Assembly (NCBI RefSeq): GCF_003086295.3
Contig: NC_092044.1
Coordinates: 72,778,528 to 72,842,527, forward strand
DNA length: 64,000 bases
Origin: Arachis hypogaea
Lineage: Eukaryota; Streptophyta; Magnoliopsida; Fabales; Fabaceae
Reading direction: 5' to 3'
A program made the translations under genes and the position numbers. The notes under the pieces were generated by a model. It saw only the letters and a program-made list of their open reading frames with translations, did not search any database and had not been told where the DNA came from. Position 1 is the stretch's first letter, and every line of letters starts with the position of its first letter. Positions 1 through 12,327 of this stretch are shown piece after piece.

Positions 1-1589
1 AATGTGGCCCCTTCCCAGCTTTATCCGAACTCTTGGGCCTTCATTAAGATTTTTCAGTTGTTGTGCCAAGAGTTGGGTATTCGACCTACCAAATCTCTCT
101 TCCTTTACCTGTTTGTGTTGACCAAGCCTAGAGTGGCCAAGAAGAGGGCTTCTTAGATCTCCTTCTGAGCTACCAAGGGAAAAAAGGTGTTTTCGATGTT
201 TGACGAGTCTTTCCGTGACTTTAAGAACTACTACTTTAAGGTCCGAGTTGTTGAGGATGTCCGCCCTTTCTTTTTAGATGAGAATGATGAGCCAACCTTT
301 CCTTTATGGTGGCAGAAAGATGTAGTAGCTTCCAAGTATTCTTGGGAGAGTTTAGATGAAGTGGAACATGCCTTTGTGGGTGTTCTAGAGGAGCACTGAG
401 GGGATCCTCCTCATCTGGACACAAAGAGATTTCTGGGAGATCCTTCCCTCCTCCGTGCCGAGCCGGGTAGCGTCTGACCTCTTTCTTTGTAGAAGTGGTT
501 CTCTTTTGCTATTTGTGGTTTTGTCTTTCAAATTCTACCATGTAACTGTTTTTCTGGCTTCCTTTTCAGAAATGGTGAAATCTTAAGACTCTATGAAGTC
601 CTTTCGGAAGGCCAAGAAGGCGGTGGCAGCTCAGAACTTGTCATAGAAGAATTCGAGGGAGGGTTCTTCTGCACAGTTGCCTCCTAAGAAGCTGGCAACT
701 GAATCTCAGGGTTTGAGGAAGATCATTCCAATCGCGTGAGTTCGGGAAGTTCCCTCTGACCCCTTGCAAACGACTTCTGGTGCTGCCTCCTCTCCTACTA
801 TTGCCGGTCCTCCTCCCAAAAAACAAAAGACCGTTGGGACTTATGATTTGAACAATAAGGAATTTGATGGCATGGGTTTTGCCACAGAGTTGATAGCTCC
901 TCATGGAAAAGTCCATCTGGACGACGTCTCAATCCTTCACCACCTTGATTTCATTACTAGTAACAGTATTCGGATGGCCAACCTTGGTACGACGTTATCT
1001 CGAGTTGTCCGGGACTCTCCGATTCGTGCGACTAAGGTCTTTATGGAGGATGCCAAATCTGAGTATGATAGAATTAAAGGTCTGAAGGAGGAGCTGGATT
1101 CCAGGGTTGCTAAGTTGGAGATTGATGTAAAGAGAGAAAAAACTCGGGCTACCGCTGCAGAGGTTGTTGCGAATCTGGTTGAGGAGACGGCTAAAAAGCA
1201 CAAGAAGAGCTATACTGTACCTATGGTGAGCTCTTGGAAACTGGGGAGCGGCTCCAATCTGCCCATGCTGATTATGCCGAGCTCCAAGGTCATATGGTGG
1301 ACAATGTAACCGATTTGTATGAAAATTTGAAAGCCCAGGTCCAGCTTCTTGCTCCCGAGCTCAACCTTACCCTATTCAGCCTGGATAATGTGGTGGAGGA
1401 TGGTATGATCGTGCCTGCCCCAGATGATGATGAGGGTCCTCCTCTTGTGCCTCCAGTGAAGGCTTCTGCAGCTTCAGCCTCTTCAACTCCTTCTGCCGAG
1501 GTGGCCCCCCCGAGCCTAAGCCTGATGTGGAGATTTTGAATGGGCCAGATGGAGTTGTTAATGCCCCCCCGATCTCGACCCTCTCGTAA
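1..1589 (+). pseudogene. TAT-element extra ORF (gypsy-type 'Transposase_28'-like), broken, 5' end outside window
   Basis: Frame 1 is open from the window edge through PNSWAFIKIFQLLCQELGI, a segment typical of the family I recall as the putative gypsy-type transposon domain. A predicted intron (467-569) joins it in phase to frame 2, which carries a basic, Ser/Pro-rich linker and then a coiled coil at about 1045-1200 (heptads with RIKGLKEELDSRVAKLE). The C-terminal part lies in frame 1 (about 1225-1505) and the end in a third frame, stopping at TAA 1587-1589. Breaks: stops at 154-156, 166-168 and 397-399, others after the intron (including 584-586), a frameshift near 1212-1225, and a second in the poly-C run near 1507. 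It runs opposite to the gag-pol of its element. Its function is unknown; the coiled coil suggests self-association. It is not a host gene. Confidence 0.7.
467..569 (+). other. Predicted 103-nt GT-AG intron in the TAT extra ORF
   Basis: A GT at 467-468 and an AG at 568-569 preceded by a pyrimidine tract (TTTTTCTGGCTTCCTTTTCAG region) bracket a T-rich segment. Splicing here joins a split Gly/Glu codon and carries frame 1 into frame 2, the frame of the downstream coiled-coil part, so the prediction also explains the frame change. Inference only; no transcript evidence. Confidence 0.5.
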
Positions 1590-2547
1590 GGGTGCCGGTG
1601 CTGAGGCGACTTCAGATTCTTGATGATTCCTTATTATATCTTTTTGATTATGTACTTTGTATAGTCCGACCTGTGGACTTTGTCGAACTTGTTGGTTTTT
1701 GTAACCTTTTGTGGATGATTTTTTTGACACTTAGTTGCTTCTTAGCAACTTTTATTTTGAAAAACAAACACTTTAAACTCTTGGGCTGCCCCTTAGGCGG
1801 CCTTTGAGTCTTTAATATTTTAATTTGAAAGATGTGTTTTGCTAATACATTAGTCAAACCTTTAATGTCTTGCGATCCTTGCGAATTTTATAGAGCTTTG
1901 GTACTTCCCGGTCCGATCTCCTTTGAGTGGTGATGTGGGTCTTCTACCCTCACCTTTTGGATCATGCCTTGCTTTGAGTTTATGTTGTCAACCCTTTTCT
2001 TTGGCAAAGTTATCCTTGCGGCTTGGTGTCCGAGCTTTTAGTTACTTGTCTGATAACTTTTTAGTGTTCTTTACATAACACCTTTTTAGTTTCGAACGAC
2101 TTTTGTAGCCCTGTTTTGAGATCGTGCCTTCTTTGAACGGAATTGTATCCTTTTTAGCTAAGCACTTTTGAGCCTTAAGTTGTTTTCAACCTTTTTGGCT
2201 TTTGACTTGTTCTTTTCTCGAGGTTGTACTTGTTTCTTTGGGTCACGCCTCTTCTTAGCTGACGTCGACCTGTATGGCTTCATCATCCGGGCTTTTTAGT
2301 CATATTCCAACAACTTTTTAGGTAGTGTTCCGAGGAGGAACCTTTTCTTTATAGTTTGTTTAGAAGACTTTTTAGCGCTATTTTGACTTGTGCTTTCGCT
2401 TTATAAGTTGTGTCTTTTTTCAAGACTTGTACCTTTCAGCGGAGTACTTTATGGCCTTGGTTTTTTAACCTTTCTTTGGCCTTTGCGAGATGTTTTTGTC
2501 CCTTTTTAGTGATCCTTTTATGTTGGTTCGACTTCTCTGTTGGGCCT
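1590..2547. other. Non-coding 3' region of element A
   Basis: T-rich DNA with many scattered TTTTTAG and CTTTTTAGC words and no ORF that resembles a protein. It lies between the extra ORF and, before B inserted, the integrase end at 45318. I see no host feature. Confidence 0.6.
2543..2547. repeat. Target-site duplication of composite element B, left copy (GGCCT)
   Basis: GGCCT directly precedes TGATGAC at 2548 and recurs directly after the last TCATCA at 44960-44964. The flanks on both sides belong to the same TAT element, so everything between entered at this site. Confidence 0.8.
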
Positions 2548-4860
2548 TGATGACTGCACATTATGTACCCTTTTTCTTATTTAAAATGGCCATAAAAAGA
2601 GCATAATCTCATTGAATCAATGCAATTTCATGAACCAAATGATATATATTATGGTACATTGCTTTGAAATGGGATTGTGTTAAATTTCAGGTGAAAAGAG
2701 CAACAAAAGGGGAAGAAAACAACAAATAAAGTTGGGAGTGTGAAGCTGGGCGTGCCACTTGAAGCTGTGGACGTGGCACGCCAAGCTTTTGAAGCCAAGA
2801 TCTCAAAAAGGGCATGCCACTTGGTACTATGGGCGTGGGATGCCAGGCTTAAGTTCCAGAGGAGTTATTTTAAGCCCCAATATGGGCGTGGCACGCCAAG
2901 AAGTGGCGTGGCACGCCAGGGCATATGCCAGGCTGAACTTCTCTCATTCAAATAAAGATATCTTGAGCTAAACAATTCCAAATGAAGTAAATCTAGTGCC
3001 ACTAGAAAGTAGACAGCCAAGGCTTTCCAACCATATATAACACTTTATAATGGACACTAGAATTGAGGAAGATATTGACCCCGAAAACACAAGGAGAAAA
3101 ACATGTCACTGCAGAGTTACCAGCCTGACTTCTTCAACTTTAAAGGAACATAGCTTGAGTTGTAGAAATCTAAATGAGGTGATCTTGGTGGCGTTGGAAA
3201 GCTGATATCAAGAGCTTTCCAACGATATATAATACTGAATGCTAGACATTAAAACTGAAGGTGAAAATGGTCAAAACTTGGACATGCCACTTGATATTGA
3301 AGCCGTTGCATGCCCGCTTTATTTTCATAATGGGCATGCCACTTGGAGTCTTGGGCATGGCACGCTAGTTCAAATGGCCAGAGAGGAGATTTTGGTGCAT
3401 CATTGAAGGCATGGCATGCCAGTTTTGGGAGTGACACGCCAGCTTCACAACATATGGGGCGTGGCACGCCAGAAGTGGGCGTGGCACGCTGGGCTACCTG
3501 ACAGTCTGACCTCTTCACTTTCAAATGGGCGTAACTTGAGCTACAAAAATCCAAATTAGTTGATTTTTAAGGCGTTGGAAAGCTAACATCCAGGTCTTTC
3601 CAACAATATATAAAACTTTATAGTAGACATTCATTTTGAGGCCCAACCAACTCTATACTTTCAACGTTTCAAAGTGGGTCATACTCCAAAGGGCAAAATC
3701 AAGTGGGAGTGGCACTTGGAACTACACGCCAACTTCTCCCTTCAGCCTCCAACCTTCAACCAAGCCCACTCCAACTCTCATTCAAGCCACAATTCTCAAC
3801 CAATAAAGGCCACAAGAAGCATCTAGAATAGTTTATTTTTATTTCATTATAATTTGCTTTCAATTTCATTTAAGTTTGTAATTTAGGAAGAGCTTATATA
3901 AAGGCCTTAGTTTCATAGAATTAGGCATGCTGGATGGGGGGGGGAAGTCTTCGGACCCTCTCTGTTCACCATCAGCTTCCTTTATTTTCTTTATTACTTT
4001 TGTAAATATATTTTAGTTATGAATTACTAACTCTTTCTATTGGGAAAGAGAGCTCTATTATTTTTCAATGGATTGATTGTCTTTATTCTTCTTCTTCTAT
4101 TCATCTCTTTTTGATTCACTAGAAAAGATTTCGTTCTTCAATCTAGAATTCAATTATCTTGGAAAAGAGATTGAATGTAATTGGGTTTTATGGGAACCTT
4201 GGAAGAGGAAACATAAAACCATGCTTAAAATTCTTTCTCACACTTGAGTAGGATTTGGGTTTTGGTGTTTGGATATGGTGACATATAATCCTCCCTCTAC
4301 TTGGACCTATAATGATGTGTGGTATAATCAGGGACCATTCTTCATCTCTTATCATGAGCAAATAGACCAAAGAATTGGCTATTGATCAAGATTTGAGAGA
4401 TTGAGTCACCAAAGAATTGGGGCTCAATCAATCATGATTGCCAAGAGGTCAATGAGTTGCATGATTGAAGATGAGATGAAATCAATTAATCCGGAGAATG
4501 CAATATCTCTTTATCCCAATATTTATTTTATCTTTCTTTCTTTCCTTTACTTTATGGTTGTTTACATTTTCTGCACTTTACATTTCTAGCACTTTACTTT
4601 CTTGTACTTTACTTTCCTTGTCATTTACTTTCTTGCACTTTATTGCTTTCCTTTATTTTCATGTCATTTACTTTTCTTGTTGTTTATCACTCAAAATTGA
4701 ATAGTCCAACTAGAATAATCAATCAACCATTGCTTTCTTAATCCAATTAATCTCTATGGATACGATCCCACTCCATTGTGGGTTATTACTTGACAACAAA
4801 TTTGGTCGCTTGCCAAAGAACAGATTCATTATATATGGGTAGTGAATTCCAGAGTCATCA
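2548..4860 (+). repeat. Left LTR of element B (2313 bp)
   Basis: Begins TGATGACTGC and ends AGAGTCATCA, directly before AGTTTTA and the primer binding site. U3 (about 2745-3740) holds many copies of the GGCGTGGCACGCC / GGCGTGCCACTTG words, several decayed to GGCATGGCAC, consistent with CpG loss. A TATA box lies at 3895. Confidence 0.85.
3895..3902 (+). promoter_or_regulatory. Predicted TATA box of the left B LTR
   Basis: TATATAAA downstream of the palindrome array and about 960 bp before the primer site, the expected place for the U3/R boundary of this long LTR. Confidence 0.55.
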
Positions 4861-4867
4861 AGTTTTA

Positions 4868-4884
4868 TGGCGCCATTGCCGGGG
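4868..4884 (+). other. Primer binding site, tRNA-Asp type
   Basis: TGGCGCCATTGCCGGGG, seven bases after the LTR end, complements the 3' end of plant tRNA-Asp with one mismatch (A for G). Minus-strand cDNA synthesis would start here. Confidence 0.8.
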
Positions 4885-5122
4885 ATTGGCTTAAATTTGA
4901 TAATGATTAAATCGATTGGAGAGCTAGATTAAGCAATTTAATTTCCTTGTTATTTTAATTTCTTTTATTTAGCATTTTTTATTTTATTTTTAGCTCTATT
5001 TCCTTTTTCCTTTATTATCTTATTTAGTGTCTATATTTCCACTCTTCTAACTGTTTGATCAATTGCACCACTCACACTAACAACTACTCTAACAAAAGTA
5101 ATTTCTTCATTCATTTTCTTTC

Positions 5123-7135
5123 TTGCTTTTTTTTGCCTTGATTGGTTGTATGACAGGTAGGAGAAGTGGGGCTTCAACTTCCTTTGATTCTGAACCTGAG
5201 AGGACCTTACTTAGATTAAGGAGGGAAGCAAGAGGGAAGAGAGTCGTTGGTGCTGAGGAAGAGGAAGAGTATTTTGAAACAAACATAGAGGAGAATATGG
5301 AGAATCACCATGAGGAAGAAGTTCATAACCATGCCAGAGAAGGCCCAGTCAATCATGATGGGCAAGAAAGGAGAGTCTTAGCTCCTACATCAACCCAAAC
5401 CCAGGAAAATGTGGCAGCAGCATCCTAAAGCCAACAATTCATGCCAATAATTTTGAGCTGAAGCCTCAGCTCATCACACTTGTTCAGAATAATTGCTCAT
5501 ATGGAGGAAGTGCCCAAGAAGACCCTAATCAACATCTCAGCAAATTCTTGAGGATATATGATACTGTAAAGTCCAATGGGGTACACCCTAACATCTATAA
5601 ACTACTCTTGTTCCCTTTCTCACTCAGAGATAAGGCAGCAAAGTGGTTTGAATCATTCCCTAAGGATAGCCTAACTACATGGGAGGAGGTCGTGAACAGA
5701 TTCCTTGCAAGATTTTACCCTCCACAAAGAATCAACCGGCTAAGAGCTGAGGTGCAAACTTTCAGACAACAAGATGGATAAACATTCTATGAGGCCTGGG
5801 AGAGATTTAAAGATCTGACAAGAAGATGCCCACCGGAAATATTCAATGAATGGGTACAACTACATATCTTTTATGAGGGACTATCCTATGAACGAAAGAA
5901 GGTAGTGGATCATTCTTCAGGAGGCTCACTCAACAAAAAGAAAACCATTGAAGAGGCCATAGATGTCATTGAGACTGTAGCTAAAAATGAGTATTTCTTT
6001 GCCTCAGAAAAGACTCAGAAGAAGGGAATGCTAGAACTCAACTCTGTAGATGCTTTGTTAGCTCAGAATAAGGCAATTGTAGCACAAATAACAGCCTTAA
6101 CCAAGAGGATGGAGGCCAACCAAGCCTCGGTCATTCAAGACCAAACTCCTCAATAAGAAGGGAATGCACCAGAATCTGAAGGTGACTGGGAACAAGCTAA
6201 TTATGTGCACAATTCATCCAGAACACTATATGACCCACACTCTAAGACATACAACCAAGGTTGGAAGAACCACCCAAACTTTGGGTGGGGAAATCAACAA
6301 AACCACAACCAGGACCACAACAAGCCTTATTCATCAAATCAGCATCCCAAGCACAACCCCAACCATCAAACAGGGAACCATAGACCCTACTATAACTCAC
6401 AAAACACATCATACCATAACAACCAACCTATACACAACAACCTCAATCAAGATGAACCATCCTTAATTATGCAACCATGCGAAATCAAGAGCAACTTTGA
6501 GATGATGGAGGCTGCAATGGCACAACTGTCATCCCAGATTTAAGGAGCAGTCTCCACCCTCATGGACAGACAAACACAAACTGACAAAAGGATAGATGCT
6601 AATCAAGACGATTACAAGTCAAAGCTGAAAAATCAAGGCGCAGCAATCTCAAAGTTGGAGGCACAAGTGGGGATTTTATCCAAGAAAATCTCACTTCCCA
6701 CACACATTTCCCAGCAATACCATGGCTAACCCAAGAGGGGAATGCAAAGCCATAACTCTAAGAAGTGGGAAGGTTGTAGAGGAAGGAACCCCAAGCAAAG
6801 AAAATCATAAAGAGGTTGCATCAAAGCATGGGAACGAGGATGAAGGGGAGATCCCAACTTCACCTCTACCAAAACCAGTCTTGAAGCCTTATGTGCCAAA
6901 GGCACCATACCCACAAAGAATGAGAAAAGATGGGAAGGATGGCCAGTTCTCTAAGTTCCTAGAGATCTTCAAGAAGCTCCAAATCAACATACCATTTGCT
7001 GAGGCATTAAAACAAATGCCACTCTATGCCAAGTTCTTAAAGGAGCTTATAACCAAAAAGAGGAACTGGGAGGCAAAGGAAACCATAGTATTGACTGAGG
7101 AATACAGCGCCATCATACAGAAGAAGCTACCTTAA
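5123..7135 (+). pseudogene. Element B gag, broken
   Basis: Begins with the same MTGRR..SEPERTLLRLRREA block as the intact gag of element E. The conserved capsid-type gag domain (KLLLFPFSLRDKAAKWFESFP, RFYPPQRINRLR) is at about 5590-5760, followed by an Asn/Gln-rich segment and the ECKAITLRSGK block at 6740. Breaks: stop near 5426, stops ending at 5781, 6156, 6543 and 7135, and frame changes near 5430-5540 and 6700-6720. Most stops are TAA or TAG where E has Gln or Trp codons, the pattern left by cytosine deamination. It once supplied the particle protein; it cannot now. Confidence 0.9.
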
Positions 7136-9236
7136 AAGCTGAAAGACCCTGGGTGTTTTCAAATTCCCTGCATCATAGGGGACATCACTATTAAGAAAGC
7201 TTTGTGTGATTTGGGAGCTAGCATAAATCTTATGTCCCTAACCATGATGAGAAGGATAAAGATTGAGGAAGCCAAGCCAACAAGAATGGCACTCTAATTG
7301 GCTAACAGAACATTTAAGTTTCCACATGGGGTGGTGGAAGACTTGCTAGTGAAAGTAGGATAATTCATCTTCCCTGCTGATTTCGTTGTGCTGGACATGG
7401 AAGAAGAGGCCAACACGTCAATCATCCTAGGAAGACCATTTCTAGCTACTGCTGGAGCCATCATTGATGTACAGAACGGGGAACTAGTCTTGAGATTGCA
7501 TGAAGAGAAAATGGTCTTCAACGTCTTTAAAGCAATGAGTTACCCCAAAGAATCCATAGGAGAATACATGCTGGTAGACACCACGGAACAGATAGTTCAA
7601 GAAGTCATGGAAGAAGAACAATGTGGAGGAAGCATTGAGCTAGAACAAGCAACAGATGGAGAACTACCACAAGCAACCATGAGGAACTTAATCATGCCAA
7701 CTACCACAGACAACAAAGATGCAGAGTCACCAAAACTAGAGTTGAAAGCCTTACCACCCAGATTGAAATATGCATATCTGGGTGCTAACAACACTTACCC
7801 AGTAATCATAAATTCAAATCTGAGTAAGAAACAAGAAGAGGAACTTATCCAAGTGCTGAGACAACACAAGGATGCCATAGGCTGGACACTTGCAGATTTA
7901 AAGGGGATCAGTCCTTCAATGTGTATGCATAAGATCTTACTTGAAGAGGATGCCAAGCCCTCAAGACAACAACAAAGGAGGCTGAACCCAACTATGACTG
8001 AAGTGGCTCAGAAAGAAGTGTTGAAATTGTGGCAAGCAGGGGTGATCTACCCCATCTCAGACAACCCTTGGGTAAGCCCAGTGCAAGTAGTCCCTAAGAA
8101 GGGAGGGATCACTGTTGTGGCAAATGAGAAGAATGAATTGATACCCACAAGGACAGTGACCGGATAGCGTATGTGCATTGACTACCGGAAACTTAATGAA
8201 GCCACTCGGAAGGATCACTTTCCCCTACCCTTCATGGACCAGATGCTTGAGAGATTGGCAGGATATGAGTATTATTGTTTCCTGGATGGATATTCGGGCT
8301 ACAACCAAATTGTTGTAGACCCCAAGGATCAGGAAAAAACTTCATTTACTTGTCCATATGGTGTTTTTACTTATAGGAGAATGCCCTTTGGATTGTGCAA
8401 TGCACTTGCAACATTCCAAAGGTGCATGCTCTCCATTTTCAGATATCATTGAGAAGTTCATAGAAGTATTTATGGATGACTTCTCTGTGTTTGGGAACTC
8501 ATATTCTGAGTGTCTGTACCATCTTGCTCTTGTGCTTAAAAGGTGTTAAGAGACCAACCTGGTTTTAAATTAGGAGAAGTGCCATTTTATGGTGACTGAA
8601 AGGGTGGTTCTTGGTCACAAGATTTCAAAAGATGGTATAGCAGTAGACAAGGCAAAAGTGGAAGTAATTGAAAAATTACCTCCACCTTGCAATGTCAAAG
8701 CAATCAGAAGCTTCTTGGGACACACTGGGTTCTATAGGAGGTTTATTAAAGATTTTTCAAAGATTGCAAAACCCCTTAGCAACCTACTTGTCTCAAATAC
8801 TCCTTTTATTTTTGATAGAGAGTGCATGGTAGCCTTTGATGAACTCAAAAAGAAACTCTCCTCTGCACCTATTATAGCACCACCAAGCTGGGATCTTCCC
8901 TTTGAACTAATGTGTGATGCATCTGATTTTGCTGCTGGTGCTGTTCTAGGACAGAGGAAAGATAAGCTAGTACATGTCATTTATTATGCTAGCAAGGTCC
9001 TTAATGAGAATCAAATGAACTATACCACCACGGAGAAAGAACTTTTAGCCATAGGTTTTGCTTTTGATAAGTTTAGATCATATCTCATTGGCTCAAAAGT
9101 AATTGTGTTCACTGATCATGAAGCACTCAAATACTTGCTTACTAAACAAGAATCTAAGCCCAGACTAATAAGGTGGATCCTACTGCTCCAAGAATTTGAT
9201 ATTGAGATTAAAGATAGGAGCGGAGCAGAGAACAAG
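7136..9236 (+). pseudogene. Element B pol, protease - reverse transcriptase - RNase H part, broken
   Basis: Protease: [12 protein letters not shown] near 7200 and [12 protein letters not shown] near 7430. Reverse transcriptase: [17 protein letters not shown] (about 7895), [20 protein letters not shown] (8171) and the catalytic FMDD (about 8471). RNase [10 protein letters not shown] (about 8908), [11 protein letters not shown] (about 9110). Breaks: stops near 7295, 7362, 8165, 8547 and 8571 and a frameshift near 8445. The stop at 8165-8167 sits in place of a Trp codon. The frame is cut at 9241 by the solo LTR and resumes at 10918 after the duplicated GTAGC. Confidence 0.92.
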
Positions 9237-9241
9237 GTAGC
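9237..9241. repeat. Target-site duplication of the solo LTR, left copy (GTAGC)
   Basis: GTAGC recurs at 10913-10917 directly after the solo LTR. Removing the LTR and one copy restores the pol reading frame. Confidence 0.9.
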
Positions 9242-10912
9242 TGGTGCACGAAATTGTGATCTCTAATAATGGCATTCAACTTGGTATGCACGTTTATAAC
9301 TTAGCACTTTCTTCACAACCTCGCACAACTAACCAGCAAGTGCACTGGGTCGTCCAAGTAATAAACCTTACGTGAGTAAGGGTCGATCCCACGGAGATTG
9401 TTGGCATGAAGCAAGCTATGGTCATCTTGTAAATCTCAGTTAGGTGGATAATAAATGATTATGGAGTTTTCGAATAATAATAATAAATAAATAGAAAATA
9501 AAGATAGAAATATTATGTAAATCATTGGTGGAAATTTCAGATAGGCATATGAAGATGTTGTGCTCCTTCTGAATCTCTGCTTTCCTACTGCCTTCATCCA
9601 ATCCTTCTTACTCCTTTCTTGGCAAGCTGTATGTAGGGCATCACCGTTGTCAATGGCTACATCCCATCCTCTCAGTGAAAATGGTCCAAATGCTCTTTCA
9701 TAGCACGGCTAATCATCTGTCGGTTCTTGATCTTGTCGGAATAGAATACATTGATTCTTTTGCGTTTGTCATCACGCCCAACAATCGCGAGTTTGAAGCT
9801 CGTCACAGTCATTCAATCCCTGAATCCTACTCGGAATACCACAGACAAGGTTTAGACTTTCTGAATTCTCATGAATGCCTCCATCAATTCTAGCTTATAC
9901 CACGAAGATTCTGATTAAGGAATCCAAGAGATATGCGCTTGGTCTAAGGTAGAATGGAAGTGGTTGTCAGTCACGCGTTCATAGGTGAGAATGATGATGA
10001 GTGTCACGGATCATCACATTCGTCATGGTTAAGTGCAACGAATATCTTAGAACAGGAATAAACTGAATTGAATAGAAAATAGTAGTAATTGCATTGAAAC
10101 TCGAGGTACAGCAGAGCTCCACACCCTTAATCTATGGTGTGTAAAAACTCCACCGTTGAAAATACATAAGTGATGGTCCAGGCATGGCCAAATGGCCAGC
10201 CCCCAAAATGTGATATGAATTCGAAAATAGGGAGAAGGACTTGGTCTAAGGACTAGGCATCCAAAGATGTGGTCAAAGACGACTAATACAATAATAAAAT
10301 GTCCTATTTAAACTAGACTAGCTACTAGGATTTACAGAAGTAAGTAATTGATGCAGAAATCCACTTCCGGGGCCCACTTGGTGTGTGATTGGGTTGAGCT
10401 TGAGCTTTACATGTGCAGAGGCTTCTCTTGGAGTTAAACGCCAAGTTGTAACGTATTTTTGGCGTTTAACTCTGGTTCGTGACGTGTTTCTGGCGTTTGA
10501 CTCCAGAATGCAACATGGAACTGGAGTTGAGCGAAAGTTTGCATTGTTTAATCTCGAATAAAGTATAAACTATTATATATTGATGGAAAGCTCTGGATGT
10601 CTACTTTCCAACGCCTTTAAGAGTGTGCCATTTGGAATTCTGCAGCTCCAGAAAATCCATTTCGAGTGCAGGGAGGTCAGAATCCAATAGCATCAGCAGT
10701 CCTTTGTCAGCCTTCTTATCAGAGTTTTGCTCAGGTCCCTCAATTTCAGCCAGAAAATACCTGAAATCACAGAAAAACACACAAACTCATAGTAAAGTCC
10801 AGAAATGTGAATTTAGCATAAAAACTAATGAAAACATCCCTAAAAGTAGCTAGATCCTACTAAAAACTACCAAAAAATAATGCCAAAAAGCATATAAATT
10901 ATCCGCTCATCA
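9242..10912 (-). mobile_element. FIDEL-type solo LTR (1671 bp)
   Basis: Read on the minus strand it begins TGATGAGCGGATAATTTATA and ends ATTTCGTGCACCA, the same termini as the LTRs of element D, with related sequence throughout. Perfect 5-bp duplication GTAGC. There is no internal region, so the original element was lost by recombination between its LTRs. U3 carries GGCGTTTAACTCC-like half palindromes at about 10435-10510. Confidence 0.93.
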
Positions 10913-10917
10913 GTAGC

Positions 10918-12268
10918 TGACCACCTCTCAAGGATCCCACAAGAAGAAGAAAGCTTTCCTGATGAACAATTGATGATGATTTGAGTAGCCCCTTGGCTTG
11001 CAAACATAGCTAACTTCAAGGCTATTGGGGAGCTACCAACTAACATCAATAAGCACATGAGGAGGAAGCTAATCAAGGATGCCAAACACTACATCTGGGA
11101 TGACCCCTATTTGTTCAAAAAATGTACTGATGGTGTCCTAAGAAGGTGTATATCCCATGAAGAAGGGCAGGAAGTGTTATGGTTGTGCCATGGATCAACA
11201 TATGGAAGTCACTTTAGTGGAGAAAGGACAGCAGCAAAAGTGCTTCAATCCAGATTTTACTGGCCAACAATGTTTAAGGATGCCAAGGAAATGGTGTCAA
11301 GGTGTGATGAATGTCAAAGAGCTAGTAATCTAACTAAGAGGAATGAGATGCCATAGTAATACATACAAGAGCTGGAGCTATTTGACGTATGGGGGATAAA
11401 TTTCATGGGACCCTTCCCAACCTCCTACTCAAATAGCTACATATTAGTGGCTGTTGATTATGTTTTAAGATGAGTAGAAGTAATCGCCACTGCAACAAAT
11501 GACAATAAGGTTGTGATAAGCTTCTTGAGAAGGAACATCTTTAGCAGATTTGGAGTTCCCAAAGCTCTCATTAGTGATGGAAGGACACACATCTGCAATA
11601 AACAACTGGAAGCACTTCTTCTCAGGTATGGAGTAAAGCACAAAGTGGCAACTCCATACCACCCACAGACCAACGAGCAAACCGAGATCTCCAACAGAGA
11701 GCTAAAATGAATCCTTAAAAAAACTATTGGAAGCTCAGTAAAGGACTGGTCTAAGAAGCTAGACGATGCTCTATGCGCCTACAGGACAGCCTTCAAGACC
11801 TCCTTTGGGATGTCACCATACCAATTGGTATTTAGCAAGGCTTGCCACTTGCCAGTTGAGCTGGAGCATAGAGCCTTCTGGGCTCTAAAACTATTGAATT
11901 TTTATGAGCAAGCTGCTGGAGAAAAGAGATTAATGTAACTCAATGAACTGGAAGAGTTTAGAAATCAAGCATATGAGAATGCAAAAATCTACAAAGAAAA
12001 CACAAAAAGGTGGCATGACCAAAAGATAGCAAGGGAGTTCACTGAAGGACAGAAGGTGTTACTCTACAACTCAAGACTCAGGTTCTTCCTCGGAAAACTT
12101 AAGTCTCGATGGTCAGGACCTTTCACCATATTCAAAGTATTTTCCTATGGTCATGTGGAGCTCATGGAGGACAAGACTCAGAGAAATTTTTTTGTCAATG
12201 GCCATAGACTCAAACACTACTTGGGAGGCTCCTTAGAAGAGCAAAGTGTGAGCTACAAGCTCAGCTAA
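10918..12268 (+). pseudogene. Element B pol, integrase part, broken
   Basis: Zinc-binding HHCC segment (HGSTYGSHFSGER ... CDECQRA) at about 11190-11330. The DDE core shows Asp in [17 protein letters not shown] (about 11370-11420), Asp in ALISDGRTHICN (about 11560) and Glu in PQTNEQTEISNREL (about 11670). A GPFTIF-type C-terminal domain follows at about 12110. Stops end near 11356, 11472, 11710 and 11938. Same frame as the RNase H part once the solo LTR is removed. The ORF ends at TAA 12266-12268. Confidence 0.92.
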
Positions 12269-12280
12269 AGATGAAGGAAT

Positions 12281-12327
12281 GTCAAGCTAATGACAATAAA
12301 GAAGCGCTAGTTGGGAGGCACCCCAAC
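12281..12327 (+). promoter_or_regulatory. Conserved post-polyprotein hairpin motif, B copy
   Basis: GTCAAGCTAATGACAATAAA followed by GAAGCGCTAG and GTTGGGAGGCACCCCAAC. The last part can fold with GTTGGG pairing to CCCAAC. The same motif lies just after the polyprotein stop in D, E, F and the second half of B. Role unknown; a cis-acting RNA element is my inference. Confidence 0.6.

Larger units (their letters stand above)
1..2547 (-). mobile_element. TAT-lineage Ty3/gypsy element A, left part (continues at 44960)
   Basis: This is the 3' part of element A, whose gag-pol lies on the minus strand at 45318-50063. It holds the extra ORF on the opposite strand (1-1589) and about 950 bp of T-rich non-coding DNA. 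The link between the two parts rests on the GGCCT duplication at 2543-2547 and 44960-44964, and on matching style of sequence on both sides (TTTTTAG-rich, repeated CGACCT/TCGAG words). TAT elements such as Grande are known to carry an antisense ORF after pol, which fits. The 3' LTR lies to the left of the window. Confidence 0.75.

Noticed and set aside
9675..9893. 72-aa open frame between RNase H and integrase
   Set aside because: Lies within the solo LTR, antisense to it; related LTRs do not keep it open.
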